Assembly: GCA_023213315.1 (NCBI GenBank)
Contig: JAKCPI010010817.1
Coordinates: 1 to 64,000 of the forward strand
DNA: 64,000 bases
DNA from: Euborellia annulipes
Taxonomy: Eukaryota; Arthropoda; Insecta; Dermaptera; Anisolabididae
Reading direction: 5' to 3'
Within the stretch, counting starts at the first letter, position 1; each line of letters starts with the position of its first letter. Below the pieces are notes generated by a model. The model searched no databases. It was not told the DNA's origin and saw only the letters and a program-made list of their open reading frames with translations. Of the stretch, positions 10,044 through 22,924 are shown one piece after another. A program made the position numbers and the translations under genes.

Positions 10044-10430
10044 GATGCGCGTTTCGGGGTGCTAATTTTGGGAGATTGCGGCCACAATTTTGAAGCTATC
10101 GGCCTCATTTTTTTTTAAATTAAAGCTATTTAAAATATCTACAACTTATAGAAGCCCTTTTTGATTTTCCAAAAAATAAATTTTTTTTTAGATTAATCGC
10201 ATTTAAGAAAAGATATTTTTAAAAAATTCGCTCTATACCTTATAGATAATTAAATTAGTAATCATTGTGTTAAAAAATAATTAATTTTTTACCGTTAATT
10301 GATTAGTTGCAATCTTTCAATGAAATGGAATAAATCCCTTGTATTCCTATGGGAAAACTAACGCCATCTCTTGCCGCCTAGAGTAACTCGGTACTGAATC
10401 GTCTTCTAACGGCTTTTCGAGACGCGCACC
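10044..10430. mobile_element. TTAA-flanked MITE, family T2
   Basis: TTAA (10040-10043) then GATGCGCGTTTCGGGGTGCT at the left. The right end, complemented, reads GGTGCGCGTCTCGAAAAGCC and is followed by TTAA (10431-10434). Non-coding. The terminus GGTGCG recalls the element at 54595. Confidence 0.65.
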
Positions 10431-10434
10431 TTAA

Positions 10435-10864
10435 ATAAAAATGAAACCCTATAAAGGTACATTTTGTTTTGAGGCTATCAATATTGGACATTGCGACTAT
10501 CTTTAATCTAACGATAGAATGGAGCTTTGGCTATCAGAAGAATCTTCTAACGAACAATGAGCAATTGTTAAAATAATTCACCACACCACTGGGGGTAGTA
10601 TTTGTTTTCATATTAATATCTAAATGTTTAAAACAAAGTCTTCTTTTGTTTGTCCTGGGTAGGCTATTATTATTGGAAAACTTTTTTTTTAGATCAATGA
10701 ATTCTTCATTATTCTAATTCACTGCGATGTCATAAAAAAAAGTATTTTGTCAACTGGAAAGACCAGATCTCCATTCCATTATTCTCTTTTTTTTGATATT
10801 ATAGAAAAATCAAAACGGGATAGAAAAGATAGAGGAGAGATGAGAAAAATAACATTTAATAAAA
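10435..10864. other. Intergenic, no gene
   Basis: AT-rich DNA with no recognised repeat or coding signal. Confidence 0.4.
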
Positions 10865-11435
10865 AAATCTGGTGTGATTGGTTGCACATAACACTACTTT
10901 CGATTACCGAAGGTGCCATACCAGATTTTTGTGCCGACATATATTTTGCTTCCGACAGTACGATACATTTGAATTCAAGATAGAAAATTTATATGGGAAA
11001 ATATTTATATTCTATTATCATGGCAAACATTTCTCATATCTTTTCTATGAACTACAAGAGTAAAGTATGCTTCAAAATATTTCAAGGGGAAAATAAGAAT
11101 ATACTTTTTAAAGAGCACCTAAAAAATAATAGATTTATGAATTTTAATCAAAATCATTGGAGCAAAATTCGAGAAAATCGAAACAAAACTGAAAAAGTGC
11201 ATCAGTAAAGTACTAGTACTTTTTGGCCGATTTTGTTCAAAAGCTTTGTGTTACGTCTCAGGGTAGTACTTAACTTAAATATAAAATTTCAATCTCCTAG
11301 CTCTTTTCGTTCTTGAGATATTTTGTTCACAGACAGACCATGTCGCGAAAAACACTTTTTTTTTTAATTAATTAATTAAATGCTTTTATTTAACTTACTC
11401 TTTCAAGGTCACCAACTTTGAGGCTTTGTTTGGGA

Positions 11436-12134
11436 CACTTCCCGATGAGCTAGAGGTGTGAAATTTGATATTTAAGGGTCATTTTCGATGACGCAAATTG
11501 TGAGTTGGGTTTTACCAAAATTGACCAAACTAATGTGGTACTTTATTTGAAACCTCACGCGTATTAATCTAATTTCAAAAGACTTCCCGATGGGCTAGGG
11601 ATGTGATTTTTGATTCTCAAGAGTCATTTTTGATGACGCAAATAGTGAGTTGGGTTTCACCAAAATATACCAAACTAATGTGGTACTTTATTTGAAACCT
11701 CACGCGTATTAATCTAATTTCAAAAGACTTCCCGATGGGCTAGGGATGTGATTTTTGATTCTCAAGAGTCATTTTTGATGACGCAAATAGTGAGTTGGGT
11801 TTCACCAAAATATACCAAACTAATGTGGTACTTTATTTGAAACCTCACGCGTATTTATCTAATTTCAAAAGACTTGCCGAAGGGCTAGGGGTGTGAAATT
11901 TGATACTTAAGGGTCATTTTTGATGACGCAAATAGTGAGTTGGGTTTCACCAAAATATACCAAACTAATGTGGTACTTTATTTGAAACCTCACGCGTATT
12001 TATCTAATTTCAAAAGACTTGCCGAAGGGCTAGGGGTGTGAAATTTGATACTTAAGGGTCATTTTTGATGACGCAAATAGTGAGTTGGGTTTCACCAAAA
12101 TAGACCAAACTAATGTGGTACTTTATTTCACGCA
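11436..12134. repeat. 145-bp tandem repeat array, about 4.8 units
   Basis: Units begin at 11436, 11581, 11726, 11871 and 12016, a constant 145-bp period. Each contains GATGACGCAAAT, GAGTTGGGTTTCACCAAAAT and CTAATGTGGTACTTTATTTG. Neighbouring units are nearly identical, and the first is the most diverged. It is a minisatellite inside an insertion in a Family A copy. Confidence 0.9.
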
Positions 12135-12183
12135 TCCTGCCTTCTTTTTTAATACTCTATAATAAAAAAGACTAAAAAGTTTA

Positions 12184-12504
12184 AAATAAAAATATAATAA
12201 AAAAAACTTTTTAAAAAAAATGCTTTTATTTAAATTGAACTAAAAAGAGATAAATAATTTAATTGTTCTTGTTGAAATTGTTGAATATTTATTACTTAAA
12301 ATAAAAGCGTGGGGCGCTTCGAAGTGATTCCGAGGCTTTAAGTATATACAATTCCTTAAGCTATCAATATGCGCCCCACGCTTTTATTTTAAGTAATAAA
12401 TATTCAACAATTTCAACAAGAACAATTAAATTATTTATCTCTTTTTAGTTCAATTTAAATAAAAGCATTTTTTTTAAAAAGTTTTTTTATTATATTTTTA
12501 TTAT
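12184..12504. repeat. Near-perfect palindrome beside the tandem array
   Basis: Arms 12184-12317 and 12371-12504 (about 134 bp) are near-perfect inverted copies with a 53-bp spacer, for example ATAAAAGCGTGGGGCGC facing GCGCCCCACGCTTTTAT. The word ATGCTTTTATTTAA also occurs at 11379, so the palindrome and the array probably belong to one mobile block. Confidence 0.85.
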
Positions 12505-12603
12505 TCACAGGACTTCAAAACGTGTATATCCATCAAAATCTCGACATCGAATTTTGATATGAATACTTTCTCTCTGTATATATTAACACAAGTAAGAGAA
12601 AGT

Positions 12604-13066
12604 AAACAAAGAAAATAACTTTAAAAGCGAAACTTCATGTCCATGATTTCTCATCCATTTCAACTTTTTGAATAAATAAACTCTTGAGTTAAAATTAGTT
12701 TAAAAAATTGTCCAAGTTTTTGAGAGTGTAAAAAAGAAAGGAGATGCTCTCTTATTTCTAAAGAGAGAGGAATTTTATTTTGTTTTTTCTTTAAATTTGA
12801 ACAATTTAACTTTATTGATGCTTGGTCGCCCAACCAGAATAATGTTATATTTTAATTTTATTTAATCACCACCACAAAAACTTTTTTTTAATGATACAAA
12901 GTCTTCAATTTACTTTCTTAATCACACTTTTTTTAAGACTGCGCCTGTCATACTAATTTTGACGTGTAGAATTATTTTAATCGGAGATCCGCCCTGAGCG
13001 ATAAAATTTATTTAAATTATATTACCTACCAATTAATTTAAATGAGAATGTACGTAATCTCAATGC
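12604..13066. other. Intergenic, no gene
   Basis: AT-rich, unassigned. Confidence 0.4.
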
Positions 13067-13161
13067 ACAAAATCATCTGGGGTGACAAGCACAGAACAGA
13101 ACTTTCGATTACCGAAGGTAAGAGAAAGTTGTGTGCTGTGCGACAGTCACACCAGATTTTT
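13067..13161. repeat. Solo Family A terminal hairpin
   Basis: ATCATCTGGGGTGACAAGCA...CAGTCACACCAGATTTT, with the inner arms CAGAACTTTCGATTACC/GGTAAGAGAAAGTTGTG. No body attached. Confidence 0.65.
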
Positions 13162-14320
13162 TTATTAAATTTTTTTCTCTCATTATTTTCATTCTAAATT
13201 CAATTGTTAAAATATTCTCAGAATCAAATATTCTTTTTTTTTTTTTTTGTTTAAATAAGCCTCCCATATGAAATTTCTCCCTTCTTTAAGAACCAAGTCA
13301 CATTCAAACCTCAGTTGGGGATTTTTTTTTTCTATTCATAAAAAGTTTTTACAAATTCCTTTTGAAATATAAAAAAGAAGAAAAAAACCATGTGCGAAAT
13401 CTCCTTTCTTTTTTATATTATTTTTTTTTTTACCCCTAAATCCGTTGAATAACGTGCAAACTCACATCGTGTATTGTTTGAGAGAGTGCACAGATATTAG
13501 ATAGCTAAAAAATCACACTACACATTCACTCTCTCTCTCGTTGATATCCACTTGTTGCTAGTGGGAGAAATAAGAGGTAACAGGATGGCTCAAAATTCCT
13601 GCAAAAGAATTTTTTTATAAATATAGCTGTTAGTTTGTAATTACAGCAAGAAGAAAAATGAAAGCTCATAGTCTAAATAGAAAAACCCTGGAAATTATAA
13701 TTAAAAAATGTATTTACATATTGGAATGAATGGTTTCTTAAAAGAAAAACACTTCTCTTTATTATATCTATAAAATCGAAAGCGCTAAGGAAGATTATCT
13801 CTTCAAAGAAAGCAAAGGAGTAAAAAAAAAAAAAAAAAATGAAAGAAAAGGGAGAGAGAGAGAGGGAATTAAAAAAAAAAGATAAAACATTTCTTTCAAA
13901 GGAAGAAAAAAAATCCTTTGAGGATTAAACCAATTTGGCTCAAATAGACAGTCCTATTAGTTGGTAAATATATTTTTTAGTTAATTACAGAATAGTTGTC
14001 TGTTGCTCCGTCAAAGGTTATTTATAAGAGAAGAGAAGAAAGAATTCGATTATCTTGAAAGAAGAGGCAAAAAAAGAGAGGAAAGAAATAAAAATTCACC
14101 TGAATATAATATAGGGTGACTATAAAGAGAAGCTTTTAATTTTTAATTAAAAATTTTTACTTACTGTTAGATAAATTTACTCAAGATGCGAACAAGAAAA
14201 TGTGTGGAGGAATAGCCTAAGAGAAGTAGCCAGAAAATAAAGGCTTACTTGTCCCACAATCAGTAATCATGTCATAAAAAAATTCGTCTTGGAAGGGATC
14301 AAGGGAAGACAGAATCTAGC
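13162..14320. other. AT-rich intergenic, no gene
   Basis: Long A and T runs and short CT/GA tracts (for example about 13529-13541, 13853-13863). No coding signal or repeat family recognised. Confidence 0.45.
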
Positions 14321-14603
14321 TATACGTTTTGAGCCCCCCCCCCCCCCCCCGAGTCCAAAAAAGTGGTTTTCGCAACATGGTCTGTCTGTGTGTGTTGTGT
14401 GTGTGTGCTGTGAAGACAATATCGCAGGAACTATAAATAAGAGCTACGAGGTTAAAATTTTATATTTAAATTTTTTTGGATTTTTTCAAAATTCGCTCCA
14501 ACAATTTTGATTAAAATTCAAAAATCAATATTTTTTAGATGCTCTTTAAAATGTATATTCTCATTTTGTCCTCAAATTTGTTTGAGCACACTTTACTCTT
14601 TTT
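14321..14603 (+). mobile_element. Family A fragment with a C run
   Basis: From TACGTTTTGAG through GGTTTTCGCAACATGGTCTG, the TG microsatellite, and on to AGCACACTTTACTC. A run of about 18 C residues (about 14333-14350) stands where other copies read GTCCCCTGAA. Confidence 0.7.
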
Positions 14604-14819
14604 TTTTAACATTCCCTCTTTTTTCTCATTCACACTCACATTCACCCACTCATTCACAGTCTTTTCGGCAACTTATAAAGGCCATTTAAGGCTTTTACAA
14701 ATTTTAGAACGCCCTAGGGGCTTAAAGTAGTTGGTAGCGCGCCTGCCTGGTATACCATGGGTCGCGGGTTCGGACCCCACGATGATTTTATTTAAGACAT
14801 TTAGATACCAAATGTTTCA
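14604..14819. mobile_element. Two SINE1 halves in inverted arrangement
   Basis: A minus-oriented 3' half (14604-14698; CATTCACCCACTC through CAGTCTTTTCGGCAACTT) is followed by a plus-oriented 5' half (14709-14819). The latter has the A box AGTTGGTAGCGC and the B box GGGTTCGGACCCC. This is a rearranged or twin-priming product, not one intact SINE. Confidence 0.65.
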
Positions 14820-14949
14820 TTTTTATTTTTTCATACATACTACTACTCTCGGTAGTTTTTAAGTTTGTTGCACGTACTCATTGTGCTTACTCATTAATTG
14901 ATTCCGATTTTCCTACTTGAAACGATCCTTTTAACAAAGTCATAAGAGA

Positions 14950-15262
14950 TGGTCGATGGTGTAGCGGGCTAGGGTGTGGGCTTCTACAAAGAAGATCCGT
15001 GTTCAAACCCTGGGTCCGCGGGATTTTTTCATTAAATAAAAATATTCATTTAATGTAAACAAATCCTCAAGCAGGCACTGGATTGGAATATTGGATCTCA
15101 CCGCAATAGCCCCCAGATAACTCTACGAGGAGAGGGAGTTGCTGTGACATCCCGTCCTGTGGAAGGGACGTAAAGAAGGTTCCCTCTCAGTGATGCATTC
15201 TTCGAAAGGAGTAGGTGCTGAGGGAGTCCCCCTCAAACTGGGGCATCCTACCTAGTATAGAA
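14950..15262 (+). mobile_element. SINE2, near full length
   Basis: The tRNA-like head (GGTGTAGCGGGCTAG; B-box-like GTGTTCAAACCCTG) is followed by ATTTTTTCATTAAATAAAAA. The body contains CTCTACGAGGAGAGGGAGTT and CAGTGATGCATTCTTCGAAA, and it ends near CTAGTATAGAAG. Other copies: 29365-29990, 44465-44794 and part at 62095. Confidence 0.8.
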
Positions 15263-15282
15263 GAGGTTGATTCAAAGGATCC

Positions 15283-15490
15283 GGGTGAAATCAGTAATAA
15301 GCATTAGTTCACTAGCTAGAAATGAACTCAGGAGGAGGAGTTAGAGATAGGAAATAATGTAACTTGACAGGGTGCCGGTAGATGGCTACGGCCAGAGGCC
15401 GATTGGCTTTGAGCTGTGTGTCTTCGTGCATGAAAGCACCTCTGGTAAATAAACGGGGATCCCGACAGGAATTTCAAAAATGGGAAGGAC
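15283..15490 (+). repeat. Dispersed repeat E, copy 1
   Basis: Shares about 200 bp with 47065-47262: TTAGTTCACTAGCTA, AGTTAGAGATAGGAAATAAT, GTGTGTCTTCGTGCA, AATAAACGGGGATCCCG. Both copies are next to the TTTCTCTTACC end of a Family A copy. Class unknown; possibly a LINE 3' end. Confidence 0.6.
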
Positions 15491-15512
15491 AATCTGTTAA
15501 AAATTGTGGTTT

Positions 15513-16700
<1,188 letters not shown>

Positions 16701-17430
16701 TAATTCTAAGTGAATCGGCACCCGCTCTCTGTGCTTTTCCATGAACATCCTTCCTTCAAGCAAAGATACAATGGTGTCGACACACCTCAAAGAGTCTATA
16801 GAAAGAGTCTATAAAGAAATATCAAACGAAAATGGACAGGGCGAAGCCATTTTGTAGAATACAAGAAGAGAAGCAAAAGGTGGTTCCATTTAAAGAGATT
16901 AAGATCTGATGAAGGTGCTGAAAAGAGTGGGACGATACGGTGGCTTTGACATTCATAACTGTCAGTTTCTACAATTTATAAAATTTAATATATAAATTTA
17001 TCGTGAAGAATACAATTTTATTCAAAGACTTTTGTTGTTTAACTTTGAAATTTGTGCTCTATTCAATCACTTGGTGGCGACTTTATATACACTGTATGTT
17101 CATTTAAGTTAAAAAAAAAAAAAACTCGATTTGACGATCCTCTTTAACCCATTATTGAAGAGTTAATTTTGAGTGTGTCCCTCTCTCTATCTCAATGAGG
17201 GTTGAAATTGATTGGAAATTATATGAATCATCAGAGAATTATTAAACATTGAGGTTTCGATTATTGGACTCGAGAGTGGGGGAAAAATATTAATTGGTTT
17301 GATATAATAACTGATGAAAAGGGAAAATCGTCAGAGGCATTTATTAACACAACACCCAACAGACAATAACCCAATTCATTTCGTCTATAATTATTCCTAC
17401 TTAAAAATAAATTTACGTTTATAAGAAAAA
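16701..17430. other. Intergenic, no gene
   Basis: Unassigned AT-rich DNA. No repeat family or coding signal recognised. Confidence 0.4.
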
Positions 17431-18350
17431 AAATCTGGTGTGACTTAATGCAGCACACAACTTGCCCTCGGTAATTGAAAGTTCATAATTAATAAAGTCA
17501 ATTCATTCACAATTTACATAGGCTCTGTGTATTTTAAATGTTGACTGCTTGAAATAAACTATGGTTATTTTTCAAAATTTTAATCTCATATCTGGACATT
17601 TTATACACAATAGTAAATTCTAAATAAATACAAAATTTCATAAGAATTGGAAGAATTTTTTTAAAATGTGTAAAAAGTTCCAAAGAGTACCCCCTTTTGA
17701 ATCGAAATTAACATTCAAATCACCATATGGGGATTTAATATTTGCTCTATGGAAGGAGGAAAATGACTGGAAAAATTTGAAATACTACATCAGTAAAGTG
17801 TACTTCAAACAAGTTTTACGAAAAATTTTACTGATATACTTTTTAAAGGGCATATAAAAAATAGTTGATTTTTGAATTTTAATCAAAATCGTTGGGGCGA
17901 ATTTTGAGAAGATCGCAAAAAAGTAAAAAACACTACATCACTAAAGTACTAGTACTCTATGACCGATTTTGTACAAAAGCTTCGTATTACCTCCCAAGGG
18001 GGGTACCTAGTTTAAATAAAAAATTTCAACCCCCTAGCTCTTTCGTTCTGGAGATATTTTGTTCACAAACAGACACACAGCCAGCCCATGTTGAAAAAAT
18101 CACTTTTTTGGGCTCAGGGGACCTCAAAACATGTATTTCCATCAAAAATCTCTACATCGAATTTCTGATATGATCCAATGCTCTCACAATACCTTACTTC
18201 TGAATTATACTGTATATAAGTGAGGAAATGGAAATTAATCAGGGGACCTCAAAACATGCATATCCATCAAAATCTCGACATCGAATTTTTTACATGATCG
18301 CAATACTTTCTCTCTCTATATATTTCATATATATAGGTTAACAGAAATTA
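17431..18350 (-). mobile_element. Family A, long form, rearranged
   Basis: Starts with a decayed hairpin (AATCTGGTGTGACTTAATGC), then the long-form segment (about 17530-17740, containing CCCCTTTTGAATCGAAATTA), then the common body. The terminal 110 bp is present twice in direct order (18113-18180 and 18241-18350), separated by AT-rich DNA. Confidence 0.7.
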
Positions 18351-19440
18351 AAAATTGATATTTTAATTTCAATTTATCCTTTACAGGATCATTCTTTAGA
18401 AAAAAAAAAAAAAACTCAGAGCATAGGCTTTAATTATACATGTAAAATAATCGCTCCTCTCAAAGGAATTATTTCCCAAGTTAATTATCGTGCAAAATTC
18501 GATTCCCAAAAATATCCCTTTTTTTCATTAAGACCAAAGTAAAGTGCCTGTGTCAACAAAAAACAAAGAATATATAAATCAAAGTAAAAATGTTGTCCTT
18601 TGCTTGTTTATTGCGTCAATTGTGTGTTGCTCTGTGTCTTTGTGAATGAAGAAAAATATTTCCTTGTCAAGTCTTTTGAAAAAAAAAAAAAAAAAAAAAA
18701 AATCAAGAGTCAAGAAAAGCAGCAAGCAAAAATACCTGAGATAATCGTTTTTATAGGGAAGTATAGGGAGTCTCGTACCTTACTGAAAAAAATAACAATT
18801 TTTAGTATGATGACTTGAAATTTTCGAATAAAATATCATTTTTCAACTTCTAAAGTTTCACGAGAAAGCTGAAAAAATTTCCTAAAAAAGTTACGTAAAA
18901 AATAAACCAAATTTCAAAAAAAAAATTTTTATAACCAAAAAAAAAAAAAAAAAAATAGAAGCAATCGTCGGCACATCTTGAAATTAGTGGGGATAATTGT
19001 AGAATTAGTTGAAGTTTTTTTTGAGTTAAAAAAAAAAATAAAAAAAAATGGTCTATTTAAAATTATGGTATTTTCAAAAAAACTGAAATATTTCATATAT
19101 GCCGGCTCTTGAAATAATTTTTGTATTTTTTTCTGAAAACTACATTAAAAAACAAAATTTTTATAACCTTGCGGGGTTGCGAAATTTCAATTTTAAAATA
19201 AGTTATCGTTATTTAAAAAAAAGAGCAAATTTTTTTCAAAAATCCATAACTTTTTTTTAGTTGGGTAAAAAAATTTGAAAAAATTCTCAAAAATGTCTTT
19301 TAAGGGGTAGAAAAAAGATAGGAAATTTTCAGAGAAATCCGCGGGGGTCAGGAAAAAAATTTGTCGATTTGGCATGGAATGACCCATATATGGTATATAT
19401 ATAAAAAATTATTTGACTTGTAATAACTCGTTATAAATTA
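18351..19440. repeat. A-run-rich region with a common repeat edge
   Basis: Many homopolymer A runs. The end at 19363-19385, read on the minus strand, is GGGTCATTCCATGCCAAATC. I recall this word as a frequent transposon terminus in arthropod genomes, so 18830-19385 may be a degraded element. No gene. Confidence 0.35.
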
Positions 19441-19445
19441 TTGTT

Positions 19446-19494
19446 GCAGATCTGATGACGGTCTCTTGGTGGACCGAAACTGGTAGTTACTGCT
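19446..19494 (+). ncRNA. Solo hammerhead-like motif, intact core
   Basis: CTGATGA (19452-19458), extra C, stem II GGTC/GACC, GAAAC (19476-19480), a 2-nt TG, then GTA. GCAGAT before the core pairs with GT(TA)CTGC after it, giving a 6-bp stem I with a 2-nt bulge. It is a solo motif without an inverted partner, probably the end of a degraded Penelope-like element. Confidence 0.6.
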
Positions 19495-20548
19495 AGAAGA
19501 TGAATCTTAAATAAGAAGTAAACTTCCAACATTGATTTTATTTTCAAATTATTTCCAAAGTGAAACGTCTTGAGTTAGATACCGTAATTATCAAATTGAT
19601 AATCTAAAGTCATTATCCTTAATGAAAGCCTCTTCTTCGAATAGAACTATAATTTATCAGGAGAACAACAAGGAGGAGGGCCGCCTAAGAGGGCTTTAAT
19701 CCCGTGTCTGAAGCCCGAGAGAACAAGGATTAGGGTCAGCTCATAACTTGCTCACAAACACATCTTTATCATTTATCTCTCACACAAAATAGACATTCAT
19801 TCATTTAATGGAATCAAAAAGGGGCGGATGGGAGAAGGGGTGGCAATTGTTGTCAGCGAGAGCTCATCAACATCGGACAAAACATAAAAACAAATATGAT
19901 GCAATGTTAAAACTAAGACTTTATTTTGATAGAATTATTAGAGGCTGACATACTGTATAAGAACAAATGATGCATTTGAACACATTAGGGAAGTGAAACT
20001 TCTACGCAAAATCATATTCACTTGGTCTATTTAAATAACACTTTCAATGTCTATCCGAAAACCTTTATCCACACAATTTCATATAATTATGGTACGAAAA
20101 CCTTTTATTAAGCCTATAGGCCTATTTATATGATCTGAAAAAAAATCTTAATTTTTTTTAATATCACCAAAATCAGATAAAAATGTTCTTATTAAATAGA
20201 AAAACTCAAAAAACTTCAAATAGATGTTTAACCTTTCTGTTCTTGAAAAAAAAAACAAACATTGAATATATTTCTACTGATATATAAAAGTAGCTGAAAT
20301 TAATTAAAAACACTAGGTAATATGTTTCAAATAAATTTATTGCTTCGATCTAAGTTATTTGCAACAAATACTTCTGAAAATAACACTAAATGTCGAAATA
20401 CCTAATTATTAATTTGAATCATATCACCTAGCTTTTTAATTAATTTTACATACTTATAATGTTTCAACCAGTTAAAATTAAAAAACAAAAAATAAATATT
20501 TATATAAAGCCGCAGAAAATGTACAACTGGATACGCGAGTTGAATTTA
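19495..20548. other. Intergenic, no gene
   Basis: AT-rich, unassigned. Confidence 0.4.
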
Positions 20549-20714
20549 TTTTTTTTTAATTTTCCCTCTCGGCTACTGAGGCCATTTAAGGGTTAATTGT
20601 AATATTTTTTATTATTAATAATTAAATTTATAGCATCCAGATTCAGCCGTGCTTGGCCTTGCTTAACTGCAATAAACTCGGTAGCTCGGAAGACAGGCCC
20701 CCTGGCAGCGAGCG
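20549..20714 (-). mobile_element. SINE-C copy with 5S rRNA-like segment
   Basis: On the minus strand AGTTAAGCAAGGCCAAGCAC followed by GGCTGAATCTGGATG resembles the internal promoter half of 5S rRNA (GTTAAGCAACG...GGTTAGTACTTGGATGG). The 3' end reads AAATGGCCTCAGTAGCCGAG then a poly-A-like tail. It is related to 39316-39497. The 5S match is from memory. Confidence 0.45.
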
Positions 20715-20936
20715 GGTTAAATTTTTGACTTATTTATTAACTTATAACTTACTGTATAAATGTATTGAGTTTAGACGCCTTGTGACGTCATCAAAAACAT
20801 TAAATTTGCTGAGTTTCAATACTCGTGAGTGAATCCTCCTTCCATTACTAGGTCAACAGGTGTGGAGAGTTTTCAGGACATGAATCGAACTTACGTAAAT
20901 AAGTTTCACTTCAAAAAACAGTGTTTAAAGACATTT

Positions 20937-21155
20937 TACTTTCTCTTACCTATGTATATATGTAATATATATAAAGAGAGAAGGAATTGGATTCATGTCA
21001 AAAATTCGATGTCGAGATTTCGATGGATCTTCACGTTTTGAGGTTCCTGAATTTTTCGCAACATGGACTGTCTGGCTTGGTGTCTATGAACAAAATATCT
21101 CAAGAACGAAAAGAGATATGAGCTTGAAATTTTGTATTTAAGTTAGCCCCCCATG
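20937..21155 (+). mobile_element. Family A 5' fragment
   Basis: TACTTTCTCTTACCTATG through AAGAACGAAAAGAGATATG. It stops near AAGTTAGCCCCCCATG, before the middle of the element. Confidence 0.75.
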
Positions 21156-22217
21156 TTTATAAATTGTATATCTTGATTTCTATTAAAACTTCTACAAAAA
21201 TGCTACATATTTTATTTAATTTTTTTTTAAAGTATGTATTTAGACCGCAAATAAAAATCGAACATATATTTTATGTTTTATATATAATTCATTTCGCATC
21301 ATTTTATTTATTTATATTGAAAAATTCCATACATAAAATAAGTAAAATGAATTTTAAATCGAAATGATGCTAACATGAATGTTAACCAGTTTCCAAAAAT
21401 TAAGTTATCATCAATATTAAATTTGCGAGATAAATGGTTGGATTAAATATTGACATGCTATCCATAAATTTGCTTTTAGATTATTATTTATAAAAATAAT
21501 ATTCGAACATTAAAAGTAATCAAGTTGAGTATGAAAATCATAAAAATAAACAGCGTTTGAGGGGAAAAATATGATATAATACAAAAGTGATAAAAGGGTG
21601 GGGAGAGCAGCAAGCAGCTAATTGGTTTTTATTAAAAAAAATTTAATTGTGACCCGGAGAACAAATGTCAATATTGATAACCTCAAAAGGTAAGGGAATT
21701 CGGATCCCAGGCAGTTGGTATAAATAAAAGTGACTGGATCAGATGTATCGTAAATTAAAATATTAGTAATCGGTTAGAAAAATATTAAATTGATATTAAG
21801 GTTTGATTATTGTATTATATTATTGGAATGATTTAATAATAATATTTTGCCTCATCTATGTTAAAGATATTTTTCAAAAAACTTATTATAACATCATGCT
21901 TTTTATGCAAACACTTGCTTTGATGATTGTACCCAACTTCATGGGAATGACTGTAGATGTCGATGACGTCGTTGAATATAAAATGCACGTTACGGTCGTT
22001 AGTTCACTTGAGTCGGAACAAGTGCACCTTAGTTGAAAACGACTGCAGAATAAACAATCAAAACCTTGTTTAGTATTTATATTTTTAATAAATAATTAAT
22101 AACAAATGTGATCTATAATTAAAAACTCACATAATAATAGTTAGAATCAGGGCAGCAAACAGACTTGACGGGCCCCGGGGCTACATAATAATACGAGCCC
22201 TTCCCTCCACCCTAATT
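21156..22217. other. Intergenic, no convincing gene
   Basis: AT-rich. A 77-codon open frame at 21803-22036 ends TVDVDDVVEYKMHVTVVSSL. It matches nothing I recognise and has no splice or start context that would make it credible. Confidence 0.35.
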
Positions 22218-22218
22218 T

Positions 22219-22686
22219 TTACTTTCTCTTATCCTAAATATGAAATATATAGAGAGAAAGTATATTTTCTTTTAAGTTTGTAAAAGGCTCGCCGAAGGTG
22301 GGCAATTGCAAACGTTTATGTTTTAAATTTCCCTCACTGGGTCCACTTCCTCTCACTCTAGACATTCAGCAAGAGAGTTTTATATTTAAGTTAGACACCT
22401 CCCTGACACGTGACACGAAGCTTTTGAACAAAATCTGTCAGAGTTCTAGTACTTTACTGATGAACTTTTTCAGTTTTTTTTTTTTTTTTTCGATTTTCTT
22501 AAAATTCGCTCCAACGATTTTGATTAAAATTCAAAAATCAATTATTTTTTAGATGCTCTTTAAAATGTATATTCTCATTTTGCTCTTGAAATCTTTTGAA
22601 GACCACTTCATTCTTGTAATTCATAGGAAAGATAGGAGAAATGGTTTTCATGGTAACAAAATATAAATATTTTTCTGTTTATAAAT
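22219..22686 (+). mobile_element. Family A, two fragments
   Basis: The terminal hairpin (22219-22264) and, after about 110 unrelated bases, the body from TATATTTAAGTTAGACACC to ATGGTTTTCATGGTAACAAA. Confidence 0.65.
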
Positions 22687-22693
22687 TTAAATG

Positions 22694-22924
22694 CCCTCGG
22701 GGCTTGGCGTAGAGGTTAGCGTGCTAACCTCGTATACCAAACGTCGCGGGTTCGGACCCCAGGCAGTCCGATGATTTTATTTAAGCCATTTGGATACCAA
22801 ATGGTTTAAATAGAAATGCCTGGACCCCCAATAGATATTATCTTATACAACGGGTATCATAAAAAGTCTTATATGGCCTGAGTTGCTGTGTGTATGTGTG
22901 TGTGAATGAGAAAAAAAAAAGTGT
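22694..22924 (+). mobile_element. SINE1, full length
   Basis: The best plus-strand copy. The tRNA-like head has A box TTGGCGTAGAGGTTAGCG and B box GGGTTCGGACCCC. It continues GGCAGTCCGATGATTTTATT, then TACCAAATGGTTTAAAT and ATGCCTGGACCCCCAATA, and ends in a GTGTGTGAATGAGAAAAAA-type tail. A functional tRNA is unlikely because the anticodon and acceptor stems do not fold properly and the copy number is high. Confidence 0.8.

Larger units (their letters stand above)
10865..12603 (-). mobile_element. Family A copy split by a 1.1-kb tandem-array/palindrome block
   Basis: The hairpin end (10865-10930, one arm partly deleted) and body run to CATGTCGCGAAAAACACTTT near 11360. The element resumes at about 12505 (GACTTCAAAACGTGTATATC) and ends at AGTAAGAGAAAGTA (12590-12603). 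The intervening block (about 11366-12504) is foreign to the family. Confidence 0.75.

Noticed and set aside
11436..12134. CRISPR-like array
   Set aside because: The 145-bp units are contiguous tandem copies without spacers, in eukaryotic repeat DNA.
22694..22766. tRNA gene
   Set aside because: A and B boxes are present, but the same sequence heads many dispersed SINE1 copies with SINE bodies and tails, and the cloverleaf is poor.
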